Below are positions 1 to 9,147 of a DNA stretch of 64,000 bases, in pieces. The stretch is from Cryptosporangium arvum DSM 44712 (GTDB lineage: Bacteria > Actinomycetota > Actinomycetes > Mycobacteriales > Cryptosporangiaceae): positions 7,160,894 to 7,224,893 of the forward strand of contig NZ_KK073874.1 of the NCBI RefSeq assembly GCF_000585375.1, read 5' to 3'. Position 1 is the first letter of the stretch; the number at the start of each line of letters is the position of its first letter. A program made the translations under genes and the position numbers. Under the pieces are notes generated by a model that saw only the letters and a program-made list of their open reading frames with translations, ran no database searches and was not told the origin of the DNA.

Positions 1-79
1 CGTCGGGCGCTGCGGTGGTCTTCGCTGGGCTGGACGCTGTGGTTGTCGCCTCGGGGTCGGGGCCTGATGGGCTGGTCAT
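1..79 (-). CDS. N-terminal fragment of a gene coupled to the ImuA'-like gene, probably ImuB (Y-family polymerase-like)
   Basis: An ATG on the minus strand at 77-79 overlaps the TGA stop of the ImuA'-like gene (ATGA). The frame stays open to the window edge. The 26 visible residues begin MTSPSGPDPEATTT and are Pro/Thr/Ala-rich, so no domain can be seen. In actinobacteria the gene after the RecA-like ImuA' protein is normally imuB, the catalytically degenerate Y-family polymerase that bridges DnaE2 and the sliding clamp. That assignment is inferred from context only. If correct, the protein has a disordered N-terminal extension, since ImuB proteins usually start close to the polymerase core. 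Confidence 0.45.
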   Translation of the reverse strand, partial: MTSPSGPDPEATTTASSPAKTTAAPD

Positions 80-1449
80 CTCGCCTCCGGGGCTGCTCGG
101 AGGGCCGACCTGGGCTTCCGCGCCGAGGGCTGGGGCAACGCGGAGGCGGGCATCAGGCCGGGCAGGTCAGGCAGCACCGCCCGGATTCGCACTGCCGGGG
201 CCCGACGCTCCGCACCCGATCGCTCGGCCGCGGCACCTGAGCGCCGTTCGACGGCAGCACTCGACCGGCGCTCAACGGCAGCACCCGGCCGCCGCTCAAC
301 GGCAACACCTGGCCGCCGCTCAGCCGCAGCACCCGATCGCCGGTCGGCCGCAACGCCCGGCTGATGCTCGGCGGCGGCACCCGATCGGCGCTCAACGGCA
401 GCACCCGGCTGCCGAGTGGCAGCAGCTGATTGTTGGGCGGCAGGGCCTAGGGCGACTGGCCCCAATGCGCCCGGCTCCAGCACGACGGACCCCAGGGCGG
501 CCGGCTCCAGGACAGCCCGCTCCTGAACAGCTGGCCCTGGTGCGGCGGGATTCAAGGCCACAGGCTCCAGGGCCACCAGCCCTGAGACGGTGGGATTCAA
601 AGCGGCGGATTCCAGCGCGACAGGCTCCAGCGCGACAGGCTCCAGCGCCACCGGCTCCAGCGCCACCGGCTCCAGGGCGGCTTGGTCTGGGGCGGCGGGT
701 CGCAAGGGGGTGGGTGCGGGGAGGTGGGGATGGGTGAGCGGTGTCCGGTTCGGTTGAGGGGCATCCAGCGGGACCGGGTGGAGGGGGCGAACTGGAGTAG
801 TGGGGTGGAAGGGGGCTATCCGGCCTTCGGGGGTGGGGAGCAGGACCACTACGTGGCGGGGGCGGGATGCGCTGCCTCGGCCCTCGGCGATGACGGTTAC
901 CCGGCGTTGGCGCAGGCGTCCGTCGCCGCGGCCGGCGCCTTGCCAGAGTGCGTCGGTGAGGGAGAGCCGCAGGTCGGCGCTCGGCCAGGATCCGATTCCG
1001 ACCAGCACCGCGCCGCGCTGTCGTGCCCTTGCCGTGAGGCGGCGTACCTCGGCCAGCCCGAGGCCGCGGGGGTCGCCGACGACGACCAGGTCGAATCCGT
1101 CGAGCAGTGCGCCGACCACTCCGGCCGGGTCGGGGCCGGGGTCGCGCACCAGCGCCAGCCGGTCGACGGTGACGCCCGCCTCGGCCGCTGCCACCACGCC
1201 GAAGGCCGGTAGGCCCACCACCGCGCACCATGATCCGGCGCTCGAGACCGCGGCCAGGAGTGCGACCAGCAGGCTGCTCGAACGACCGACCGCAAGGGTG
1301 GAGCCTCGCGCCAGGCCTCCGGCCGGGAACAGGGTCAGTAGCGGCTCCGGTGCCGGTAGCAGGTCGGTGACCTGGTGCTTCTCGGTCAGCGTCGAGGCTG
1401 AGCGGACCGTCTCGACCAACGCGGCTCGCGCCGCTGCTTTCCCGCTCAC
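76..1449 (-). CDS. ImuA'-like RecA-fold protein with long repetitive C-terminal tail
   Basis: A 457-residue protein from a GTG start preceded by an AGGTGAGG-type ribosome site. Residues 1 to about 215 resemble the degenerate RecA-like protein encoded just before imuB in actinobacteria (ImuA' type): hydrophobic strands at about 57-72 and 117-126 (LVVVGDPRG) and a second core at 146-152. No intact Walker A motif is seen where a P-loop would lie (around GGLARGST). Residues about 256-340 are five-residue ALEPV-type repeats, and about 345-415 are eight-residue repeats of the RRPGAAVE kind, so nearly half the protein is low complexity. It overlaps the next gene by ATGA. The inferred role is as an accessory factor for mutagenic lesion bypass with ImuB and DnaE2. 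The family call rests on fold-like features and context, so it is moderate. Confidence 0.6.
   Translation of the reverse strand: MSGKAAARAALVETVRSASTLTEKHQVTDLLPAPEPLLTLFPAGGLARGSTLAVGRSSSLLVALLAAVSSAGSWCAVVGLPAFGVVAAAEAGVTVDRLALVRDPGPDPAGVVGALLDGFDLVVVGDPRGLGLAEVRRLTARARQRGAVLVGIGSWPSADLRLSLTDALWQGAGRGDGRLRQRRVTVIAEGRGSASRPRHVVVLLPTPEGRIAPFHPTTPVRPLHPVPLDAPQPNRTPLTHPHLPAPTPLRPAAPDQAALEPVALEPVALEPVALEPVALESAALNPTVSGLVALEPVALNPAAPGPAVQERAVLEPAALGSVVLEPGALGPVALGPAAQQSAAATRQPGAAVERRSGAAAEHQPGVAADRRSGAAAERRPGVAVERRPGAAVERRSSAAVERRSGAAAERSGAERRAPAVRIRAVLPDLPGLMPASALPQPSARKPRSALRAAPEAR
241..417. repeat. 24-bp degenerate tandem repeat inside the ImuA'-like gene
   Basis: About seven imperfect copies of a 24-bp unit related to CTCAACGGCAGCACCCGGCC lie in the 3' part of the gene. 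On the minus strand they encode the eight-residue RRPGAAVE-type repeats. The unit is a multiple of three, so copy-number change would keep the frame. Confidence 0.8.
611..685. repeat. 15-bp tandem repeat inside the ImuA'-like gene
   Basis: About five near-identical copies of a 15-bp unit (CTCCAGCGCGACAGG or CTCCAGCGCCACCGG). On the minus strand they encode successive five-residue PVALE repeats at about residues 256-280. More diverged copies continue toward position 440. Confidence 0.85.
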
Positions 1450-2004
1450 CGCGCCTCACCTGCCGCCGGCAGGCTGCCTTCACCCGCCGTGGACGGGCGA
1501 CCGCCGACCACCGCAGCCGACCCGTCGCCAGCTGCTGCGACCGGCCCGTCGCCGACTGCTATGACCGGCTCGCGGCCGGTCGCCGCGGATGACTCGATGC
1601 CCTCCGCCGTGGCCGGCTCGCTGCCGACCGTTCGGCTTGGCCGTGCTCTCCCCCGTCGCGCATCCATCGCGCCACGCCCCCTGATTTTCGCCCGCACTGC
1701 CACCCGGAACCGGCGACGCCGGTAGATCACACACGCCCGGCCGGCGAACCGGCCACGCTTCACCTCACGCCGAGCACCTGACCGGCCGAAACGGCCGGAA
1801 CAACCACACCGACCGGAACAACCACCGGCCTGCCTCACGCCGAGCCCCGACCCACCAGGCCGCCACCGCCACCGCCACCGCCAGCAAAGCCCGCCCAGCC
1901 GCCAGACCAACCGATCCGATCCGATCCGGCCAACCGATCCGGCCCGGCCCGGCCGATCCGGCCCAACCGATCCCGGCCCGGGCCAGCCCGGCCAACCCAC
2001 TCGA
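1450..2004. other. Gene-free, low-complexity intergenic region
   Basis: No convincing gene is seen in these 555 bases. Open frames exist on both strands, but their products are Gly/Arg/Trp or Pro/Ala low complexity with no domain. The stretch holds a small hairpin at 1782-1798 (CCGGCCG, AAA, CGGCCGG), two copies of CCTCACGCCGAGC near 1764 and 1832, and a run of short GATCCG/GGCC repeats at about 1914-1990. It separates the HEPN gene from the ImuA'-like gene, so an internal promoter is possible, but no clear -10/-35 pair was found. Confidence 0.6.
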
Positions 2005-2514
2005 TCAACCCGCGCGGGGAGTTTCGGCGGGTAGCTGGGCCGGGAGGCCGAGCATGGTTTCGACGAGCGTGCAGAAGCGCTCGGCGTCGCGGAGCAGATC
2101 GTCGGCCTCCCGGGCGGTGGCCGCCCGGGGCAGACCGGCCTCCGCCGCCGCTCTCTTCACCGCCGCGGTGGCGAAGAACGCCGCCCACTCGCCCATCTCG
2201 GGGGCCACCTGGGTGAGCAGCACCCACACGCTCGTCGGCCGCGAGCGCGGGCGGCGCACGCCGGGGGGCAGCGGCCGGGCCCGGACCGCGAGCACCGCCG
2301 CGGCGGCACGCAGCGCGGCCAGATGCGCGGTGGCGTAGCGGGGGCCCGGCGACCGGGTGACCGCGGCCTCGCCCAGCCCGTGGCGGGCCAGCGCGAGCAG
2401 TTCACGCGGCGTGCGGTGCGGTAGCGCGGAGGCCGGCACCGAGACCGGCATGCCGCCGGACGCGTCGCCGACGGACGTCGAAGGCCGGATCGTGACGGGC
2501 ACCGGGTAAGTCAT
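2005..2514 (-). CDS. SAV_6107-type HEPN domain protein
   Basis: A 169-residue, mainly alpha-helical protein. The ATG overlaps the stop of the upstream DUF6504 gene (ATGA), which fixes the start and shows translational coupling. The segment from about residue 30 (PRELLALARHGL) through an RYATAH helix to FFATAAVKRAA matches the small actinobacterial HEPN family named after SAV_6107. HEPN folds are often RNases or nucleotidyltransferase partners, but no activity is established here. RYATAH has the spacing of an R-x4-H motif, though whether it is catalytic is uncertain. Members of this family recur next to DUF6504, imuB and dnaE2 genes, so the context suggests a link with SOS lesion bypass. Confidence 0.75.
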   Translation of the reverse strand: MTYPVPVTIRPSTSVGDASGGMPVSVPASALPHRTPRELLALARHGLGEAAVTRSPGPRYATAHLAALRAAAAVLAVRARPLPPGVRRPRSRPTSVWVLLTQVAPEMGEWAAFFATAAVKRAAAEAGLPRAATAREADDLLRDAERFCTLVETMLGLPAQLPAETPRAG

Positions 2515-2945
2515 TGTTCCTCCTCGAGGATGTCGATCCTGGTGACGGTCCAGCGACCGACCGCCCAGTCGAAGCTCAGGTCGAAAACACCAGCGAGCAC
2601 AGGCGCCGGCCGGGACGAACTCTTGTCGGCCTCGGATGTCCCCGCGGGCGGGACACCGCCCGCGAAGGAAGGACTGGCGCTCACCCGCCAGACCTCCTCG
2701 TCGGGAGGGCTGGTGGCAGCGGGTTCGGAGAGCTCCGCGGCGCGAGAAGCGCGCCGGGCCTCCAGCTCGTCCACCACGGGAGGGGAAGGAGGGAGATCGG
2801 GGCGCGTGGAGGAGCCGGGCCGGGGCGAGTGGCGAATGCGGTGATGCGTGAGCACCACCCGCACCCGATGGATCTGACCGTTCCAGTGGAACTCCACCGG
2901 AGCGTCCGCGCCGGCACCACGCCGGACCTCGGTCTCCTCGGCCAC
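2511..2945 (-). CDS. DUF6504 family protein of the mutasome neighbourhood
   Basis: A 144-residue protein. The GTG start is chosen because it follows a strong GGAGGGG ribosome site by about five bases. The N-terminal part (about residues 14-35, VEFHWNGQIHRVRVVLTHHRI) and the C-terminal part (about 115-140, FDLSFDWAVGRWTVTRI) look like a split beta-rich domain, with a Pro/Ser/Ala-rich linker between. This matches DUF6504, a small actinobacterial family usually found beside ImuB/DnaE2-type genes. Its biochemical role is unknown. The stop overlaps the HEPN start, and the gene lies about 205 bases downstream of a LexA-type box on the same strand. DNA-damage induction is therefore likely but inferred. 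Confidence 0.72.
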   Translation of the reverse strand: MAEETEVRRGAGADAPVEFHWNGQIHRVRVVLTHHRIRHSPRPGSSTRPDLPPSPPVVDELEARRASRAAELSEPAATSPPDEEVWRVSASPSFAGGVPPAGTSEADKSSSRPAPVLAGVFDLSFDWAVGRWTVTRIDILEEEQ

Positions 2946-3022
2946 CGTTTCCCCTCCACGCCGTACCGCCGGGTGCCCGGACGGACACCCGGCGCCGCTC
3001 GAGGGGAAGGTGAGCGGCGCCA

Positions 3023-3064
3023 CCGGCTCGGGCAAGGCGCTTCCCCTCGCCTTACCCGAGCCGG
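3023..3064. repeat. Perfect stem-loop upstream of DUF6504
   Basis: The arms CCGGCTCGGG (3023-3032) and CCCGAGCCGG (3055-3064) are perfectly complementary. An inner AAGGCG/CGCCTT pairing continues the stem around an eight-base loop. It lies between the LexA-type box and the DUF6504 start, so it would sit in that gene's 5' leader. It could be an attenuator, or a terminator facing either direction; no T-tract follows. Confidence 0.7.
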
Positions 3065-3070
3065 CAGCAG

Positions 3071-3113
3071 CCTTCACCGCCGGTAGAAAGGGTCGATCCA
3101 CCGGCGGTGAAGG
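3071..3113. repeat. Second perfect stem-loop upstream of DUF6504
   Basis: A 13-bp perfect inverted repeat, CCTTCACCGCCGG (3071-3083) and CCGGCGGTGAAGG (3101-3113), with a 17-base loop. It is adjacent to the previous stem-loop, so the two would form consecutive hairpins in the leader between the SOS box and the DUF6504 gene. Confidence 0.7.
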
Positions 3114-3150
3114 TTTCCGGAGGCGGGTCGCGACACCCGCTCCGGAGTGT

Positions 3151-3166
3151 TCGAACGAGTGTTCGA
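3151..3166. promoter_or_regulatory. LexA-type SOS box
   Basis: TCGAACGAGTGTTCGA matches the actinobacterial LexA operator consensus TCGAAC-N4-GTTCGA at all twelve fixed positions. It sits between the divergent DUF6504 gene (minus, start 2945) and the transaminase gene (plus, start 3246). The first is a mutasome-type gene, so the box most likely controls that operon. It is the only full match noticed in this window. It is also embedded in a 12-bp direct repeat, GAGTGTTCGAAC, at 3145-3168. Confidence 0.8.
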
Positions 3167-3245
3167 ACCAGCCCAACAGTAACCCCGCCCCGGGCCCGGC
3201 GCAACGCCGACGCACGGCTCGGCCACCACGAGGCAAGATGTTCGG

Positions 3246-4604
3246 GTGAACACCGTTGATCGCCGCCGTCTCGCCGACCTGACCAGCCGCGAAAGAGCCC
3301 GGTTCGCCGAAGCGAACCCGCGCTCGGCGTCGGCCTACGCAAACGGAAAGCACCTGTTCGGCCGCACCCCGATGACCTGGATGGCCAAGCAGGCGGGTGG
3401 GTTTCCGCTCTATCTCGCGACCGCCCGCGGGGCACGCGTCACCGACCTGGACGGGCACACGTACATCGACCTCTGCCTGGGCGACACCGGCGCGATGGCC
3501 GGGCACTCCCCCGCCCCGGTCGTCGAGGCCATCCGACGTCGTACGGCCGACGAGGGCGGTCTCACCGCCATGCTGCCCACCGAGGACGCCGAGTGGGTCG
3601 GCGCGGAGCTGACCCGGCGCTTCGGGCTCCCGCAGTGGAGCCTGTCGCTGACCGCCACCGACGCCAACCGGTGGGCGATCCGGCTCGCCCGCGCCATCAC
3701 CGGCAAGCCGAAGATCCTGGTCAACAGCTACTGCTACCACGGCAGCGTCGACGAGTCGCTGATCGTGGTCGGGGCGGACAAAGAGCCCCAGGTCCGCGAC
3801 GGCAACGTCGGTGCCCCGGTCGACACCCGGGTCACCAGCCGGGTCGCCGAGTACAACGACCTCGAGGGCCTGGAAACCGAACTCGCCCACGGCGACGTCG
3901 CCGCGGTGCTGATGGAGCCCGCGCTCACCAACATCGGCATCGTGCTGCCCGAGCCCGGCTATCTGCACGGAGTCCGCGAGATGACCCGCAGGTACGGCGT
4001 GCTCCTGATCAACGACGAGACCCACACGTTCTCGGCCGGCCCCGGCGGCTGCACGAAAGAATGGAACCTCGAGCCCGACGTCCTGACGATCGGCAAAGCG
4101 ATCGGCGGCGGCGTGCCGGTCGGCGCCTACGGCCTCTCGGAAGAGGTCAGCGCACGCATCGAGGCCCGCACGGACCTCGACCTCATCGACATGGGCGGCG
4201 TCGGCGGCACGCTGGCCGGCAACGCGCTCTCGGTCGCGGCCACCAGGGCCACCCTCGAGCACGTCCTCACCGACGAAGCGTTCGAGACGATGACCGAACT
4301 CGGCACCCACCTGGCCGAGGGCACCCGGAAAGCCATCGAGGGCATGCCCTGGTCGGTCACCCAGCTCGGCGCCCGCGCCGAGTACCGCTTCGCCGACCCC
4401 GCCCCGCGCACCGGCGGCGAATCACACGCGGCCGGCGACGCCGAACTCGACGACTACCTGCACGTCTACGCGGCCAACCGAGGCATCCTGCTCACGCCGT
4501 TCCACAACATGGCCCTGGTCTGCCCGGACACCACCCGAGCCGATGTCGACGCCCACCTCGAGGTGCTGCACCAAGCGGTCACGGAGCTAGAACAGAACGG
4601 TTGA
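3246..4604 (+). CDS. Class III PLP aminotransferase, glutamate-1-semialdehyde aminomutase-like
   Basis: A 452-residue fold-type I PLP enzyme. The N-terminal segment with a VTDLDGHTYIDLCLGDTGAM-type motif (about 60-80) and the Schiff-base lysine motif TIGKAIGGGVPVG (about 280-290) are typical of the class III family, closest in style to glutamate-1-semialdehyde 2,1-aminomutase. The PLP-binding NDET motif is present at about residue 258. It is unlikely to be the haem-pathway HemL, since no tetrapyrrole gene is near and the N-terminus carries about 35 extra residues. The substrate is unknown; it is probably an amino acid or amine transaminase. The GTG start has only a weak ribosome site. Its 3' end overlaps the convergent GNAT gene by 18 bases. 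The SOS box lies 80 bases upstream, but relevance to this gene is doubtful. Confidence 0.8.
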   Translation: MNTVDRRRLADLTSRERARFAEANPRSASAYANGKHLFGRTPMTWMAKQAGGFPLYLATARGARVTDLDGHTYIDLCLGDTGAMAGHSPAPVVEAIRRRTADEGGLTAMLPTEDAEWVGAELTRRFGLPQWSLSLTATDANRWAIRLARAITGKPKILVNSYCYHGSVDESLIVVGADKEPQVRDGNVGAPVDTRVTSRVAEYNDLEGLETELAHGDVAAVLMEPALTNIGIVLPEPGYLHGVREMTRRYGVLLINDETHTFSAGPGGCTKEWNLEPDVLTIGKAIGGGVPVGAYGLSEEVSARIEARTDLDLIDMGGVGGTLAGNALSVAATRATLEHVLTDEAFETMTELGTHLAEGTRKAIEGMPWSVTQLGARAEYRFADPAPRTGGESHAAGDAELDDYLHVYAANRGILLTPFHNMALVCPDTTRADVDAHLEVLHQAVTELEQNG

Positions 4605-5429
4605 GAACGTTCCCACCTGGGTGAAGCCGCAGCGCTGATAAACGGTGCGGGCGGCGTGGTTGAAGTCGTTCACGTAGAGGCTGACGATCGGCGCGACGGT
4701 GCGGAGCGTGTCGGCGACCACGGCGGCCATCGCCGCCGTGGCCACGCCCGTCCCGCGCCGCTCCGGGTGCACCCAGACGCCCTGTACCTGCGCGACCCGG
4801 TTGCTGACCGCGCCGAGCTCGGCCTTGAACACGACCTGGCCGTTCTCCATCCGCAGATACGAACGCCCGGCTCGCACCAGCTCGGCGACCCGGGCGCGGT
4901 AGGCGACCCCGCCGTCCCACTCGACCGGCGAGACGCCGATCTCCTCGGTGTACATCGCGATGCACGCCGGCAGCAGCGCGTCGAAGTCACGCATGTCCGC
5001 GCGCCGCACCCACGGGTCCGGCGCGACCGGAGGCAGCGCCGACGTGGCCAGCAGCGGCTGGGAGGCACGCACCTCGCGGGGCTGGCCCCAATCGCCCACC
5101 AGGTCGTCCCAGAGCGGCAGAACCGCTTTGTCGGGCCCGACGATCGACGAGCAGACCCGCCCCTGCTCCCGGGCGACGTCGGCGAACGCCCGTACCGCGT
5201 CGGGTTCGGTGGTCAGCGGCACCAGGTTCGCGCCGGAGTAGCACAGGCCCTCGACGGCACCGTCGAGCGTGTAGCCCCAGAGCTGGGCTCCGAGCCTCCA
5301 GCGCGAGATCCCGTGCGTGCCGATCCGGGCCGCGACGAACACGCTCGCGACCGGATCAGCGTCCAACAGCTCTTCGACCTCGGTGCGGTCGGCGTCCCGC
5401 AGGACCCGGACCGGCCTGGTCGTCAGCAC
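4587..5429 (-). CDS. GNAT family N-acetyltransferase with DUF4081 N-terminal domain
   Basis: A 280-residue protein from a GTG start. The N-terminal half (about 1-135) is the DUF4081-type region found before GNAT domains in actinobacteria. The C-terminal half carries the GNAT acetyl-CoA site: GVWVHPERRGTGVATAAMAA (about 220-240, the R/Q-x-x-G-x-G/A motif) and YVNDFNHAARTVYQRCGF near the end. This gene is conserved directly after ispG in many actinobacteria, as Rv2867c is in Mycobacterium. Its acyl acceptor is not known. It follows ispG on the same strand with a 52-base gap, so it is likely the last gene of the dxr-rseP-ispG unit. Confidence 0.88.
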   Translation of the reverse strand: MLTTRPVRVLRDADRTEVEELLDADPVASVFVAARIGTHGISRWRLGAQLWGYTLDGAVEGLCYSGANLVPLTTEPDAVRAFADVAREQGRVCSSIVGPDKAVLPLWDDLVGDWGQPREVRASQPLLATSALPPVAPDPWVRRADMRDFDALLPACIAMYTEEIGVSPVEWDGGVAYRARVAELVRAGRSYLRMENGQVVFKAELGAVSNRVAQVQGVWVHPERRGTGVATAAMAAVVADTLRTVAPIVSLYVNDFNHAARTVYQRCGFTQVGTFSTVLF

Positions 5430-5481
5430 GAGGCACTCACGCTTCCCAGCCTGCCACGGACTACCCGGCAGGCCAAAGCTC

Positions 5482-6648
<1,167 letters not shown>

Positions 6649-6660
6649 AGCGAAGTTCCT

Positions 6661-7911
6661 TTATCGGGTGGTGAGCGTGATCGGGTTGATGATGTCGGTC
6701 GCGACCGTCAGCAGCGTGATGCCACCGAAGATCAACACGACGGCATACGTGATCGGCAGCAGCTTGGTGTAGTCGACCCGGCCCGGGTCGGGCTTACCGC
6801 GCTTGGCCGCCACCCACGACCGGACCTTCTCGAACCAGGCGATCGCGATGTGCCCGCCGTCCAGCGGCAGCAGCGGGAACAGGTTGAACACACCGATGAA
6901 GAAGTTCAGGTTGGCCAGCAGCAGGAAGAAGATCGGCCAGATGCCGCGCTCGACGACCTCGCCGCCGATCCGGCTGGCCCCGACCACGCTGACCGGGGTC
7001 TCCGGGTCGCGCTCCTGGCCGAGCAGGGCATCCCAGAGCTTCGGGATCTTCTCCGGGAAGTTCGCGATCGCCTTGAACGTGCCGGCGAAGATCTGGCCGG
7101 TGTAGTCGGCCGCCTGCCCGACGCCGTCGATCGGACCGTAGGTGACGGTCAGCGGAGCGTCGGAACCCTTCGGCGAGACCCCGAGGAAGCCGACTTCCTG
7201 CACGTTCGGCTTGTCGGTCGTGCTGATGTCGAGGTTGCGGCGGATGACCGTGATCGTCGTGTTCTCGGTCTGGCCGTCGCGGACGTAGGTCAGCGGCACC
7301 GCGCCGGCCGGCGACTTGCGGACCATCGCGACGAGCTCGCCGTACGTCGGCGTGCTGGTGTTGTTGAACGACGTGATGCGGTCGCCGGGCTCGAGGCCGG
7401 CGGCCGAGGCCGGCGACCGGGGGTCACCCTTGGCGACGTCGCACGTGAACGAGTCGGGGGTGGCCGGGACGCAGTCGTTCACCGCGCCGAGGACGGCCGG
7501 TTCCTTGTTCGCGTCGTAGGCGGCGCGCTCGGGGTTCGGCAGGCCGATGAACACGGCGGTGACCCAGAGCAGCACCACCCCGAGGATGAAGTGCGTGATC
7601 GATCCGGCCGACAGTACGATCGTCCGCTTCCAGACCGGCCGCTTCCAGAAGACCTTGTCCTCGTCGGCCGGGTCGACCTCGTCCAGCGGGGTCATCCCCA
7701 CGATCGAGACGAACGCGCCGGCCGGGATGGCCTTGAGGCCGTACTCGGTCTCTTTGCGGCGGAACGCGAACAACGTCGGACCGAAGCCGATGAAGAACCT
7801 CGTGACCTTCATTCCGAACGCCCGGGCACTCCACATGTGGCCGGCCTCGTGGAGGGCCACCGAGATCAAAATGCCGAGGGCGAACAGAATAATTCCACCC
7901 GTGTACGCCAT
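6661..7911 (-). CDS. rseP: Site-2 intramembrane zinc protease RseP/Rip1 (M50 family)
   Basis: A 416-residue membrane protease. HEAGH (residues 21-25) in the first membrane segment is the zinc motif. The third ligand region, FPLLPLDGGH, lies in the penultimate membrane segment. A PDZ domain lies between (about 170-260, with GLEPGDRITSFNN). The family cleaves anti-sigma factors and other membrane proteins within the bilayer (Rip1 in Mycobacterium, RseP in E. coli). It is packed six bases after dxr and 12 bases before ispG. This linkage with the MEP genes is an actinobacterial trait rather than a sign of a role in isoprenoid synthesis. Confidence 0.95.
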   Translation of the reverse strand: MAYTGGIILFALGILISVALHEAGHMWSARAFGMKVTRFFIGFGPTLFAFRRKETEYGLKAIPAGAFVSIVGMTPLDEVDPADEDKVFWKRPVWKRTIVLSAGSITHFILGVVLLWVTAVFIGLPNPERAAYDANKEPAVLGAVNDCVPATPDSFTCDVAKGDPRSPASAAGLEPGDRITSFNNTSTPTYGELVAMVRKSPAGAVPLTYVRDGQTENTTITVIRRNLDISTTDKPNVQEVGFLGVSPKGSDAPLTVTYGPIDGVGQAADYTGQIFAGTFKAIANFPEKIPKLWDALLGQERDPETPVSVVGASRIGGEVVERGIWPIFFLLLANLNFFIGVFNLFPLLPLDGGHIAIAWFEKVRSWVAAKRGKPDPGRVDYTKLLPITYAVVLIFGGITLLTVATDIINPITLTTR

Positions 7912-7917
7912 CGGCGC

Positions 7918-9147
7918 TTACCTCGACCCTTCTACAGCGGAAACCGCCGTCACAGCTTCCGACCGCGCCCAACGCTCGGCCGAGAGAACGTCCTCGACGC
8001 TACCTGGCTCGTCCAAGAGTTGACCTCCGGCCTTTTCGGCCGATTCAACTACAGAACGTACAGTGTCAACGATTCCCGTGAACGGGAGCACACCCGCGAT
8101 GAACGCAGCGACACATTCTTCGTTGGCAGCGTTGTAGATCGCCGGCAGGCACCCGCCCGCGGCCCCCACCTCGCGGGCCAGCCGCACGGCCGGGAACGCG
8201 TCGTCGTCCAGGGGTTCGAACGTCCAGCTCGCGGCCTTGGTCCAGTCGACCGCGGCCGCCGCCTCGGGGACCCGGTCGGGCCAGGCCAGGCCGAGCGCGA
8301 TCGGGAGCCGCATGTCGGGCGGGCTGACCTGGGCCAGCGTCGACCCGTCGACGAACTCCACCATCGAGTGGACGAGCGACTGCGGGTGGACGACGACGTC
8401 GAGCTTCTCGTAGGGCAGGCCGAACAGCTCGTGGGCCTCGATCACCTCGAGGGCCTTGTTCACCATCGTCGCCGAGTTGATCGTGACGACCGGGCCCATC
8501 GACCAGGTGGGGTGGGCCAGCGCGTCGTCGACCGTGACGCCGCTCAGCTCGGCGCGGCTGCGCCCCCGGAACGGACCACCACTCGCGGTGAGGATCAGCT
8601 TGCGCACCTCGGAGGCCGCGCCACCGCGCAGGCACTGGGCCAGCGCCGAGTGCTCGCTGTCGACCGGCACGATCTGCCCCGGTTTGGCCAGGGCACGCAC
8701 CAGCGGCCCCCCGGCAACCAGCGACTCCTTGTTGGCCAGCGCGAGCGTCCGACCGGCGGTCAACGCGGCGAGCGTCGGCGCGAGGCCGATCGAGCCGGTG
8801 ATGCCGTTGAGCACCAGACCGTTCTCTCCCAGCGGCCAGGCCGCCAGATCGGCCGCGGCGTCCGGACCGGCGAGGATCTTCGGCAGCGCGAACTTGCCCT
8901 CGCTCCAACCGCGACGCTGGGCTTCGGCGTAGAACGCCAGCTGCAGATCCTGGGCGGTGCTCGCTCTGGCGACCGCGACGGCGTCGACCCCGAACTCCAG
9001 TGCCTGGGCGGCCAGCAGTCCGACCTGGGCGCCCCCGCCGGCCAGACCGACCACGCGGAACCGGTCACGGTTCCGGCGGATCACGTCGAGGGCCTGGGTT
9101 CCGATCGAGCCGGTGCTGCCGAGGAGGACTACCTCGCGCGAACTCAT
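7918..9147 (-). CDS. dxr: 1-deoxy-D-xylulose 5-phosphate reductoisomerase
   Basis: A 409-residue enzyme converting DXP to MEP with NADPH, the first committed step of the MEP pathway. Visible features are the NADPH motif [12 protein letters not shown] near residue 8, the metal and substrate segments [12 protein letters not shown] and [19 protein letters not shown], and the C-terminal helical domain. ATG at 9147 is preferred because it puts the nucleotide motif at the usual distance from the N-terminus; a longer in-frame extension lacks homology. It heads the dxr-rseP-ispG-GNAT unit. Its promoter must lie in the roughly 300-base gap shared with the divergent TetR gene. Confidence 0.97.
   Translation of the reverse strand: MSSREVVLLGSTGSIGTQALDVIRRNRDRFRVVGLAGGGAQVGLLAAQALEFGVDAVAVARASTAQDLQLAFYAEAQRRGWSEGKFALPKILAGPDAAADLAAWPLGENGLVLNGITGSIGLAPTLAALTAGRTLALANKESLVAGGPLVRALAKPGQIVPVDSEHSALAQCLRGGAASEVRKLILTASGGPFRGRSRAELSGVTVDDALAHPTWSMGPVVTINSATMVNKALEVIEAHELFGLPYEKLDVVVHPQSLVHSMVEFVDGSTLAQVSPPDMRLPIALGLAWPDRVPEAAAAVDWTKAASWTFEPLDDDAFPAVRLAREVGAAGGCLPAIYNAANEECVAAFIAGVLPFTGIVDTVRSVVESAEKAGGQLLDEPGSVEDVLSAERWARSEAVTAVSAVEGSR

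Noticed and set aside
1446-2000. Minus-strand open frame of 184 codons
   Set aside because: Product is Gly/Trp/Arg low complexity made by short repeats, with no ribosome site or domain.
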